Positions 1 through 5,686 of a DNA stretch of 10,089 nucleotides are shown one piece after another; within the stretch, counting starts at the first letter, position 1; each line of letters opens with the position of its first letter. Under the pieces are notes generated by a model. That model was given only the letters and a program-made list of their open reading frames with translations, was not told where the DNA came from and searched no databases. The translations under genes and the position numbers were made by a program. The stretch lies in NCBI GenBank assembly GCA_946481065.1, contig CAMLMA010000067.1:1-10089 (forward strand), read 5' to 3'. The DNA comes from an uncultured Nitrosomonadales bacterium (lineage in GTDB: Bacteria > Pseudomonadota > Gammaproteobacteria > Burkholderiales > Methylophilaceae).

Positions 1-671
1 TAGATGATGCCCGCGGTCGGGAAATCCGGTGCCGGGATGATGTCGATCAGTTCATCGACGGTGGTCTCCGGATACTTGAGCAGGGTGAGACACGCGTCGA
101 TCACTTCGCCCAGGTTATGCGGCGGGATGTTGGTCGCCATACCGACGGCGATCCCGGAGCTGCCGTTGATCAGCAGGTTGGGGATACGTGCCGGCATGAT
201 CAGCGGCTCATTCTCCGAACCGTCGTAGTTCGGGCCGAAATCCACGGTCTCCTTGTCGATGTCAGCCAGCAACTCGTGCGCGATGCGCGCCATGCGGATC
301 TCGGTATAACGCATCGCCGCCGCGTTGTCGCCATCCACCGAACCGAAGTTGCCCTGACCGTCGACCAGCATGTAGCGCAACGAGAAATCCTGCGCCATGC
401 GCACGATGGTGTCGTACACCGCGGTGTCGCCATGCGGGTGATACTTACCGATGACGTCACCGACGATACGCGCCGATTTCTTGTAGGCCCGGTTCCAGTC
501 GTTGCTCAGCTCGTGCATGGCGAAAAGCACCCGCCGATGCACGGGTTTGAGGCCATCACGCACGTCCGGCAGTGCACGTCCCACGATCACGCTCATGGCG
601 TAATCGAGGTAAGAACGACGCATCTCGTCTTCAAGGCTGATAGGGAGGGTTTCTTTGGCGAACTGATCCAT
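1..671 (-). CDS. gyrA: DNA gyrase subunit A, N-terminal part (gene runs off the left edge)
   Basis: GyrA is the DNA-breaking and rejoining subunit of the A2B2 type IIA topoisomerase that introduces negative supercoils. The visible 223 codons begin [20 protein letters not shown] and give an almost canonical GyrA N-terminus: [20 protein letters not shown] near residues 20-39, the winged-helix segment with KPVHRRVL at 42-49, and [17 protein letters not shown] near 78-94. The catalytic tyrosine falls at position 122 in [12 protein letters not shown], exactly as in E. coli numbering. In the quinolone-resistance-determining region, residue 83 is Thr (Ser in E. coli) and residue 87 is Asp. Thr83 is the natural residue in some wild-type bacteria, so it is not evidence of acquired resistance. 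The reading frame is open to the window edge, and the C-terminal DNA-wrapping domain lies outside. The start has no strong Shine-Dalgarno sequence, but the ATG matches the family N-terminus. The gene is transcribed divergently from the peroxiredoxin gene. Confidence 0.97.
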   Translation of the reverse strand, partial: MDQFAKETLPISLEDEMRRSYLDYAMSVIVGRALPDVRDGLKPVHRRVLFAMHELSNDWNRAYKKSARIVGDVIGKYHPHGDTAVYDTIVRMAQDFSLRYMLVDGQGNFGSVDGDNAAAMRYTEIRMARIAHELLADIDKETVDFGPNYDGSENEPLIMPARIPNLLINGSSGIAVGMATNIPPHNLGEVIDACLTLLKYPETTVDELIDIIPAPDFPTAGII

Positions 672-906
672 GTGGGCTATCGGCTAAAAGTGGCTTAAAG
701 TCTAGGATTCTAGCATGATAAGCCCCTCGAATCATGCCAACTTTCCCGATGATTTTTATCGTTTTCGAACAAGCAATTACAGTCGCCTGTTTTGCTGCTG
801 TCCGGCACAATAATCGTGATGGCAGGCAAATTAAATTAGAAATCCTGCCCGGCTTGATTTAGGCTAATAAATTCTGTTCCCCACTCAACACTTCAGGAGA
901 TACATC
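672..906. other. Divergent intergenic region between gyrA and the peroxiredoxin gene
   Basis: This 235-base AT-richer gap must hold the promoters for both divergent genes. On the minus strand a -10-like TAGAAT (707-712) precedes gyrA, but I found no convincing -35 at the usual spacing. On the plus strand TAATAA (865-870) and AATAAT (809-814) look like -10 elements, again without a good -35. A possible reading is that the peroxiredoxin promoter needs an activator, but no OxyR-type site is recognisable. The peroxiredoxin ribosome binding site AGGAGA (895-900) is clear. No small ORF or RNA gene is supported here. Confidence 0.4.
821..849. repeat. Inverted repeat upstream of the peroxiredoxin gene
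   Basis: GGCAGG (821-826) is matched by its perfect reverse complement CCTGCC (844-849), with a 17-base AT-rich spacer. It sits about 60 bases before the peroxiredoxin start codon. It could be a regulator-binding site or a weak hairpin in the leader RNA. It has no U-tract that would make it a terminator, and gyrA transcription runs away from it. A 6-bp repeat can arise by chance, so the assignment is tentative. Confidence 0.3.
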
Positions 907-1512
907 ATGGCCGTTCTTGTAGGCAAACCAGCCCCCGATTTCACCGCAGCTGCCGTCATGGGCAATAACGAGATCAAGGAAGATTTCAATCTCTCCGCAT
1001 ACATCAAGGGCAAGCCTGCCGTTGTGTTCTTTTGGCCACTGGACTTCACCTTCGTCTGCCCTTCGGAATTGATCGCATTCGACCACCGGCTGGAAGAGTT
1101 CCGGCAGCGTGGCGTGCAAGTGGTCGGCGTCTCCATCGACTCCCATTTCACCCATCTGGCCTGGAAGAACACGCCGATCGACAAGGGTGGCATCGGCCAG
1201 GTCGGGTATCCGATGGTTGCCGATATCAAGCACGAGATCGCCAAGGCATACGATGTCGAGTTGGCAGAAGCTGGTGTCGCCTTGCGCGGCTCATTCCTGA
1301 TCGACAAGCAAGGCATTGTCATGCATCAAGTCGTCAACATGCTACCGCTTGGCCGCGACATCGATGAGATGTTGCGCATGGTCGATGCGCTGCAATTCTT
1401 CGAAGCGCACGGCGAAGTCTGCCCAGCCGGCTGGAAGAAAGGCAAGGCAGGCATGAATGCCTCTACAGAGGGGGTCGCCAAGTATCTGGCTGAGAACGCT
1501 GCACAGCTCTGA
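907..1512 (+). CDS. Typical 2-Cys peroxiredoxin (AhpC/TSA family)
   Basis: This is a cytosolic thiol peroxidase that reduces hydrogen peroxide and organic hydroperoxides. The 201-residue protein has the thioredoxin-like AhpC/TSA fold. The peroxidatic cysteine is Cys51 in DFTFVCPSE, and the resolving cysteine is Cys172 in GEVCPAGW. These are the two conserved Cys-Pro sites of homodimeric typical 2-Cys enzymes. The active-site arginine is probably Arg127 in ALRGSF. A GGIG motif at 94-97 corresponds to the GGLG motif, but the short C-terminal tail (KYLAENAAQL) lacks the YF motif that, with GGLG, makes eukaryotic enzymes prone to overoxidation. The start is fixed by AGGAGA six bases upstream of the ATG. 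The reductant (thioredoxin or an AhpF-like partner) is not encoded nearby. The gene is monocistronic and ends at a strong terminator. Confidence 0.95.
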   Translation: MAVLVGKPAPDFTAAAVMGNNEIKEDFNLSAYIKGKPAVVFFWPLDFTFVCPSELIAFDHRLEEFRQRGVQVVGVSIDSHFTHLAWKNTPIDKGGIGQVGYPMVADIKHEIAKAYDVELAEAGVALRGSFLIDKQGIVMHQVVNMLPLGRDIDEMLRMVDALQFFEAHGEVCPAGWKKGKAGMNASTEGVAKYLAENAAQL

Positions 1513-1540
1513 TCGCCACTGTCACAAATCAAGTTGTACA

Positions 1541-1572
1541 AATAAAAACGGGGCCGAGGCCCCGTTTTTATT
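1541..1572. terminator. Bidirectional intrinsic terminator
   Basis: AATAAAAACGGGGC (1541-1554) pairs perfectly with GCCCCGTTTTTATT (1559-1572) around the tetraloop CGAG. The GC-rich core is flanked by A-runs on one side and T-runs on the other, so either strand gives a stem followed by a U-tract. It lies 28 bases after the peroxiredoxin stop and 36 bases beyond the DUF3185 stop on the opposite strand, so it probably ends both convergent transcripts. Confidence 0.95.
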
Positions 1573-1608
1573 GGTCACTTCACTGGATATCCCCAGGTGC
1601 GCTCTAGC

Positions 1609-1824
1609 CTATTTTCGCCCGAGCCCGATCACCACCAGGCCGGCAATGATGGCGGCGATGCCCAGCGCATCCGGTACGCTGATGTTCTTTTCGACTTCTG
1701 CAGTCGCTTTCAGCGAACCGATCTCCAGCACCGTCTCCTCCTTGGTGTAACTGAAGTTCTTGTAGAAGAGCCCTGCGGCTCCCAGCACGATCAGGATCAG
1801 TCCGACGATCAACGATGTTTTCAT
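1609..1824 (-). CDS. Small DUF3185-family membrane protein
   Basis: A 71-residue protein with two hydrophobic segments, about residues 3-20 (SLIVGLILIVLGAAGLF) and 52-68 (ALGIAAIIAGLVVIGLG). They are joined by a polar loop rich in Lys and Glu, and the protein ends GLGRK. This layout matches DUF3185, a family of tiny two-helix inner-membrane proteins of unknown function. The start is well supported by GGGAGG a few bases upstream of the ATG. It lies 25 bases downstream of the coiled-coil gene and is probably co-transcribed with it, ending at the terminator at 1541-1572. The biochemical role is unknown. Family assignment is from recognition of the pattern, not a search. Confidence 0.85.
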   Translation of the reverse strand: MKTSLIVGLILIVLGAAGLFYKNFSYTKEETVLEIGSLKATAEVEKNISVPDALGIAAIIAGLVVIGLGRK

Positions 1825-1849
1825 ACCACCTCCCTGGTTGAGAAACGCA

Positions 1850-2137
1850 TTATTGGAATTTCTTGTGTGCCTCTGCCACAGCTTTCTTGATGACGGCCCA
1901 AGCCTCGTCAGCCCCCTTCTGCAACTCCTGCCAGGCGTCGCCTGCTGAATGCTGCAATTCCGCGAGTTTGACGCGCGCCTTTTCGCGATGCACCTTGAGA
2001 TTGGCGATACTTTCTTCGTATTTCACGCGCAGTTCTGCGTCCGTCTTGTGCAGTTGGGCTTCCAGCCTATCGATCTCTGCACTCCATTCATCGAGCTGAA
2101 TCTTCAATTTTTCGATATATACGTCTTTTTTACTCAT
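1850..2137 (-). CDS. Small charged coiled-coil protein
   Basis: A 95-residue protein starting MSKKDVYIEKLKIQLDEWSA. About residues 5-62 are a continuous, highly charged helix with heptad-like spacing (IDRLEAQLHKTDAELRVKYE), followed by GDAWQELQKGADEAWAVIKK, an amphipathic tail with repeated Trp. It has no signal peptide or membrane segment, so it is likely cytosolic or peripheral. It resembles a family of roughly 95-residue proteobacterial coiled-coil proteins sometimes annotated as sll1863-type stress-response proteins; that name is from memory and no function is established here. A longer frame opens upstream near 2212, but the ATG at 2137 has a good purine-rich site (AGGAAAGGA) and fits the helix start, so I choose it. 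It is the first gene of a two-gene unit with the DUF3185 protein. Confidence 0.85.
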   Translation of the reverse strand: MSKKDVYIEKLKIQLDEWSAEIDRLEAQLHKTDAELRVKYEESIANLKVHREKARVKLAELQHSAGDAWQELQKGADEAWAVIKKAVAEAHKKFQ

Positions 2138-2189
2138 GATGCGATCCTTTCCTGGTTTTTTCACGTTTACTACAAGATCTGACCCGGCA

Positions 2190-2210
2190 GGGCGGGAAAA
2201 GTGCCCGCCC
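2190..2210 (-). terminator. GC-rich hairpin just after metZ (possible terminator)
   Basis: GGGCGGG (2190-2196) and CCCGCCC (2204-2210) form a perfect 7-bp stem with a 7-base loop, two bases past the metZ stop codon. On the metZ strand no U-tract follows (the next bases are TGCCGGG), so it is not a textbook intrinsic terminator. It could be a weak terminator, a Rho-assisted pause or a 3'-end stabiliser. Read-through into the coiled-coil gene therefore remains possible. Confidence 0.4.
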
Positions 2211-2211
2211 A

Positions 2212-3390
2212 TCAGCCCGCTACAGTTGCCAGGCTAGCCAGGTCAGCCTTCAGGTCGTCAATATGCTCAAGGCCCACCGCCACGCGCACCAGTCCGTCAC
2301 CGATCCCGGCCGCGGCACGAGCTTCTGCGCTAACACGGCTATGCGTGGTGGTTGCAGGGTGCGTGATCGTGCTCTTGGCATCCCCCAGATTGGCAGTGAT
2401 CGAGATCAGTCGGGTCGCATCGATGAGTTTCCATGCCGCCTCCCGGCCTCCCTTAACGTCGAAGGAGACGATGGCACCACCTGATTTCTGTTGCTTCACT
2501 GCCAGCGCATGCTGCGGGTGGGATGGCAGACCAGGATAATAGACCCGCCCGACGCCCGGCTGCTGCTCCAGCCACTGGGCCAGTGCAAGCGCACTACGGG
2601 AATGCGCATCCATGCGCACGTGCAACGTCTCCAGCCCCTTGAGGAAGACCCAGGCATTGAATGCGCTCATGGTCGGCCCTGCCGTTCGCAGAAAACCGTA
2701 TACCGGCTCCAGCACCTCTTTCTTGCCAAGCACTGCGCCGCCCAGGCAACGCCCCTGGCCGTCGATGTATTTGGTTGCAGAATGGATGATGACATCCGCG
2801 CCGAGGTCGAGCGGCCGCTGCAAAGCGGGCGTGCAGAAGCAATTGTCCACTGCCAGCAAGGCACCAGCCTCGTGCGCGATCTTCGCCAGCAAAGCGATGT
2901 CACAGACCTCGGTCAAGGGATTGGAAGGCGTCTCGACAAAAAATAGCTTGGTATTGTCACGGACAGCAGCCTTCCATTCGTCGGGCTCGGTCAATGACAC
3001 GAAGGTTGTCTGCAAACCCCATCGCTGCAGGATATTGCTGAACAGCTGCACCGAGGTACCAAAGATACTGCGCGAGGCCACCACATGATCGCCGGCCGAG
3101 CACAGCCCCATGACGCATGCCAGGATAGCGGACATGCCGGATGAAGTCGCAACGCAGGACTCAGCGCCTTCCAGGGATGCCAGTTTGTTCTGGAACATGG
3201 TGACTGTCGGGTTAGTGAATCGGGAATAGATGTTCCCGGGTTCCTGTCCGCCAAACCTTGCCGCGGCCTGCGCAGCGCTTTCGAATACGAAACTGGAGGT
3301 CAGGAACATGGCCTCGGAATTCTCACCGAATTGCGTATGCTCGCTACCCGCCCGGACACCAAGTGTTTCCGGATGCCATTGTTCATTCAT
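2212..3390 (-). CDS. metZ: O-succinylhomoserine sulfhydrylase
   Basis: MetZ is a cytosolic pyridoxal-phosphate enzyme that makes homocysteine from O-succinylhomoserine and sulfide, the direct-sulfhydrylation route to methionine. The 392-residue protein is full length for the Cys/Met-metabolism PLP family. It shows YSRFTNPTV near 56-64, ATSSGMSAI near 81-89, FVETPSNP near 151-158, the PLP-stacking region AVDNCFCTP near 180-188, and the Schiff-base lysine at about 207 in SATKYIDGQGRCLGG. The opening NEQWHPETLGVRAG and SEAMFLTSSFVFESAAQAAA strongly resemble MetZ rather than MetB or MetC. The ATG at 3390 is preferred over an in-frame GTG nine bases upstream, because the GTG overlaps the ribosome binding site AAGGGTG. 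Expression is probably controlled by the promoter and SAM-II riboswitch just upstream. Confidence 0.94.
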   Translation of the reverse strand: MNEQWHPETLGVRAGSEHTQFGENSEAMFLTSSFVFESAAQAAARFGGQEPGNIYSRFTNPTVTMFQNKLASLEGAESCVATSSGMSAILACVMGLCSAGDHVVASRSIFGTSVQLFSNILQRWGLQTTFVSLTEPDEWKAAVRDNTKLFFVETPSNPLTEVCDIALLAKIAHEAGALLAVDNCFCTPALQRPLDLGADVIIHSATKYIDGQGRCLGGAVLGKKEVLEPVYGFLRTAGPTMSAFNAWVFLKGLETLHVRMDAHSRSALALAQWLEQQPGVGRVYYPGLPSHPQHALAVKQQKSGGAIVSFDVKGGREAAWKLIDATRLISITANLGDAKSTITHPATTTHSRVSAEARAAAGIGDGLVRVAVGLEHIDDLKADLASLATVAG

Positions 3391-3424
3391 GAGTATCACC
3401 CTTCTTGTTCAATTGTGCGGGCAT

Positions 3425-3459
3425 AAAAAAACCCGCTGTAGCCAAAGCTAAAACGGGTT
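3425..3459 (-). terminator. Intrinsic terminator of the metZ leader
   Basis: On the minus strand AACCCG (3459-3454) pairs with CGGGTT (3435-3430), with an inner TAGC/GCTA stem (3450-3447 with 3442-3439) capped by TTTG. A run of seven T follows (3431-3425). It lies between the SAM-II aptamer and the metZ ribosome binding site. It would stop metZ transcription when the aptamer is ligand-bound and would also catch transcripts reading out of purF. Part of its loop is the partner of the antiterminator. Confidence 0.88.
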
Positions 3460-3477
3460 GTTCTACTCGCTTTAGCT
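3446..3477 (-). promoter_or_regulatory. Predicted antiterminator helix of the metZ riboswitch
   Basis: AGCTAAA (3477-3471), a conserved part of the SAM-II aptamer, is perfectly complementary to TTTAGCT (3452-3446) in the loop of the downstream terminator. A flanking G-T wobble (3470 with 3453) can extend the helix. It cannot coexist with the aptamer's 3' core or with the inner terminator stem. The expected logic is: no SAM, antiterminator forms and metZ is transcribed; SAM bound, terminator forms. The pairings are seen in the sequence; the switching is inferred. Confidence 0.7.
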
Positions 3478-3540
3478 GGATTTGTAATGCGCCCGCAAGC
3501 TGAGTAGTACCGTGTGACACGGCACGCTCAAATCAGCGCA
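3463..3540 (-). promoter_or_regulatory. SAM-II (metA-motif) riboswitch aptamer upstream of metZ
   Basis: Read on the minus strand, this leader has the layout of the S-adenosylmethionine-binding SAM-II class. P1 is TGCGC (3540-3536) with GCGCA (3492-3488). The conserved TGATTTG (3535-3529) follows P1. GCTTGCGG (3500-3493) precedes the 3' P1 strand. TTACAAAT and then AGCTAAA (3477-3471) follow it. The pseudoknot P2 is a perfect 6-bp match of CTACTC (3507-3502) with GAGTAG (3468-3463). The core segments match the published SAM-II pattern as I recall it from Agrobacterium metA and the Sargasso Sea example. An extra hairpin (3525-3507, GTGCCGTG / CACGGTAC with loop TCA) is inserted in loop 1; its last pair uses C3507 and so competes with the last P2 pair. 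Its position before metZ fits feedback control of methionine synthesis by SAM. Confidence 0.88.
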
Positions 3541-3546
3541 AATATC

Positions 3547-3575
3547 ATGGTATGCGAGGCTGGACGGTCAGTCAA
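3547..3575 (-). promoter_or_regulatory. Sigma70-type promoter for metZ and its riboswitch
   Basis: TTGACT (-35, 3575-3570) and TACCAT (-10, 3552-3547) are separated by exactly 17 bases, with 5 of 6 and 4 of 6 consensus matches. The predicted transcription start, seven bases past the -10, is at about 3540, the first base of the riboswitch P1 stem. The promoter begins one base after the purF stop, so metZ can be transcribed independently of the purF operon. This agreement of promoter and RNA 5' end makes the call stronger than either signal alone. Confidence 0.75.
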
Positions 3576-3576
3576 G

Positions 3577-5118
3577 TCAGGCGGCCTCTTCCTCGTGCTC
3601 CTTGGCGTTCACCAGGTTCAGGTCCAGCTGCGTACTCGAATTCGCCGGCTTCTTGCGTTTGAGGCCTTCACTGCGCGCAGACTCGATGACCGCGAGGTAA
3701 TGCTCGTCGACATCCCCTGTGACGTAGTTACCGTCAAAACAGGAACAATCAAGCGCCTCGATATCCGGATTGCTAAGCTGTACGGCTTTGATCAGCGCGT
3801 CCAGATCCTGATAGATCAGTGCGTCCGCACCGATCTCGCGGCAGATATCCTCGTCACTACGGCCGGTCGCCAGCAATTCGTCGCGGGTCGGCATATCGAT
3901 ACCATAGACATTGGGGAAGCGCACCGGAGGCGCGGCTGAAGCGAAATAGACCTTGTTGGCGCCGGCATCACGTGCCATCTGTACGATCTGCTGGGAAGTC
4001 GTGCCACGAACGATCGAATCATCGACCAGCAAGACATTCTTACCCTTGAATTCCATGCCGATGGGGTTGAGCTTCTGGCGTACGGATTTTTTGCGCAACG
4101 CTTGGCCCGGCATAATGAACGTGCGCCCGATATAGCGATTCTTGATGAACCCTTCGCGATAAGTCAGATTGAGCGCATTGGCAAGCTGCAAGGCGCTCGG
4201 GCGACTGGTATCCGGAATGGGGATGACGACATCGATATGCAGATGCTGCCATTCCTGGCGGATCTTTTCCGCCAGGCTTTCGCCCATGTGCAGGCGCGTC
4301 TGGTAGACCGATACGCCATCGATCACGGAATCCGGCCTGGCCAGATAGACATATTCGAAGATACAGGAATTGAGCTTGGGGTTTTCGGCACATTGACGGG
4401 AGAAGAAGTTGCCATCCATGTCGATGAAGATCGCCTCTCCCGGCTCTACATCGCGCACCAGCTTGAAGCCGAGCACGTCTAGCGCAACGCTCTCCGAAGC
4501 CACGATATATTCGACGCCCTGGGGGCTCTCATTCTTGCCGATGACCAGTGGACGGATACCGTTCGGGTCGCGGAATGCCAACAGCCCGAAATTCGCGATC
4601 ATGGCGACGACGCCATATGCGCCGCGACAGCGCTTGTGTACTCCGGCCACAGCCTCGAACACCATGTCGGTATTGAGCACGGCGTTATGCGCGGTGCGCT
4701 CGATCTCATGCGCTAGGACATTGAGCAGGACTTCGGAATCTGAACTGGTATTGATGTGCCGCAGATCCTGCCTGAACATCTCCTCCTTGAGCTGGCTGGA
4801 GTTCGTCAGGTTGCCGTTATGGCCGAGCACGATACCGAAAGGCGAATTGACATAGAACGGCTGGGCTTCCGCAGCAGAGGACGAACCCGCTGTCGGATAA
4901 CGCACATGCGCGATGCCGGCATTGCCGATGAGGCTGCGCATGTGACGCGTCTGGAACACATCCTGCACCAAACCGTTATTCTTGTGCATGTAGAAGGTAT
5001 CGCCGTCGCATGTGACGATACCGGCCGCATCCTGGCCGCGATGCTGCAATACCAACAGCCCGTCGTAGAGCAGCTGGTTGACTGGGTTCTTACCGACGAC
5101 TCCGATAATTCCGCACAT
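3577..5118 (-). CDS. purF: Amidophosphoribosyltransferase (glutamine PRPP amidotransferase)
   Basis: PurF catalyses the first committed step of purine synthesis: PRPP plus glutamine gives 5-phosphoribosylamine. The 513-residue protein begins MCGIIGVVG, so Cys2 becomes the N-terminal glutaminase nucleophile after Met removal; there is no propeptide. The class II amidotransferase domain (about 2-235) shows HRGQDAAG near 26-33, HVRYPTAG near 71-78 and GHNGNLTN near 99-106. The phosphoribosyltransferase domain carries IPDTSRPSA near 301-309 and the PRPP loop [14 protein letters not shown] near 362-375. I see no Fe-S cysteine pattern of the Bacillus type, so it is of the E. coli kind. A ribosome binding site AAGGTG lies about seven bases before the ATG, within a short inverted repeat. 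It is the last gene of the trpBA-accD-folC-dedD-cvpA-purF run. Confidence 0.97.
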   Translation of the reverse strand: MCGIIGVVGKNPVNQLLYDGLLVLQHRGQDAAGIVTCDGDTFYMHKNNGLVQDVFQTRHMRSLIGNAGIAHVRYPTAGSSSAAEAQPFYVNSPFGIVLGHNGNLTNSSQLKEEMFRQDLRHINTSSDSEVLLNVLAHEIERTAHNAVLNTDMVFEAVAGVHKRCRGAYGVVAMIANFGLLAFRDPNGIRPLVIGKNESPQGVEYIVASESVALDVLGFKLVRDVEPGEAIFIDMDGNFFSRQCAENPKLNSCIFEYVYLARPDSVIDGVSVYQTRLHMGESLAEKIRQEWQHLHIDVVIPIPDTSRPSALQLANALNLTYREGFIKNRYIGRTFIMPGQALRKKSVRQKLNPIGMEFKGKNVLLVDDSIVRGTTSQQIVQMARDAGANKVYFASAAPPVRFPNVYGIDMPTRDELLATGRSDEDICREIGADALIYQDLDALIKAVQLSNPDIEALDCSCFDGNYVTGDVDEHYLAVIESARSEGLKRKKPANSSTQLDLNLVNAKEHEEEAA

Positions 5119-5119
5119 G

Positions 5120-5130
5120 AGGTGACACCT
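5120..5130. repeat. Short perfect inverted repeat over the purF ribosome binding site
   Basis: On the coding strand AGGTGTCACCT is a perfect 5-bp inverted repeat around one central base, and its left arm is the likely Shine-Dalgarno sequence of purF. With such a small loop only a 3- to 4-bp RNA hairpin could form, so it is better viewed as a candidate dimeric protein-binding site or a coincidence. It does not resemble the E. coli PurR operator. Confidence 0.25.
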
Positions 5131-5176
5131 TTAAAACTAGAATCCGGATGACCGAATCGAGCTGCAATCGCTCAAT

Positions 5177-5668
5177 TTAGTCGTATTTAACATGCTTGGC
5201 AATGTCCTGCGGCAACCACGGCAGCACACTCACGACCAAGGCTTCAAGTGGCGAACTGAACATGGCATTACGCCAGCGCGCATCCTGTGGCAGGCTGGTC
5301 AATCCGGCCAGCAACACCAATACCATCAGGATCAGCACGCCACGCGCCAGGCCGAATACGGCACCGAGCCCCCTGTCCAGCCAGCTCAGACCGATCGTTT
5401 TGAACAATTGCGATAACGCGATCGCGAGCAGGCTACATATCAATAATGTGGCCAAAAACAGAATTATAAAGGCCGCCAGGAATTTCAAGGCTTCACTGGG
5501 AATGCTGTCCGGCAATAAAGGCGCCAGTTCCAGTGTATATAACCGGGCCACGAAGAATGCGGCGATCCAGCTGGCAAGCGCGAGTACTTCCCTTACCAGC
5601 CCACGCATCATGCTCAGCAGGATGGAGATCCCAAGGATCGCGAGGGCCGCGTAATCGAAGCTCGTCAT
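5177..5668 (-). CDS. cvpA: CvpA family inner-membrane protein
   Basis: CvpA proteins are small multi-pass inner-membrane proteins encoded next to purF; in E. coli the gene is needed for colicin V production, and its molecular role is still unclear. The 163-residue protein has four hydrophobic stretches at about 5-22, 28-44, 62-86 and 103-125. It carries the family signatures RGLVREVLALASWI near 22-35 and LDRGLGAVFGLARG near 97-110. Length and arrangement are normal for the family. No Shine-Dalgarno sequence is visible before the ATG (the preceding bases are GC-rich). The gene starts 18 bases after the dedD stop and in the same frame, so translation is probably coupled to dedD. Confidence 0.93.
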   Translation of the reverse strand: MTSFDYAALAILGISILLSMMRGLVREVLALASWIAAFFVARLYTLELAPLLPDSIPSEALKFLAAFIILFLATLLICSLLAIALSQLFKTIGLSWLDRGLGAVFGLARGVLILMVLVLLAGLTSLPQDARWRNAMFSSPLEALVVSVLPWLPQDIAKHVKYD

Positions 5669-5686
5669 CGCGCCGGCGTGCCGTGC

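Noticed and set aside
421..427. Thr83 in GyrA as a fluoroquinolone-resistance mutation
   Set aside because: Thr at this position is the natural residue in some wild-type bacteria, and Asp87 is unchanged. The sequence alone does not support acquired resistance.
117..698. A 193-residue plus-strand open frame opposite gyrA
   Set aside because: The minus strand encodes textbook GyrA with the catalytic tyrosine in place. The plus-strand product is low-complexity His/Arg/Val-rich shadow sequence.
2138..2212. N-terminal extension of the coiled-coil protein up to 2212
   Set aside because: The extension runs through a GC hairpin and has no ribosome binding site, whereas the ATG at 2137 does.
3391..3399. 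Upstream GTG start for metZ at 3399
   Set aside because: The GTG is part of the AAGGGTG ribosome binding site that serves the ATG at 3390, and family N-termini match the shorter form.
3391..3576. Other leader types before metZ (SAM-I, T-box, cobalamin)
   Set aside because: None of their hallmark motifs is present, while the SAM-II core and pseudoknot fit precisely.
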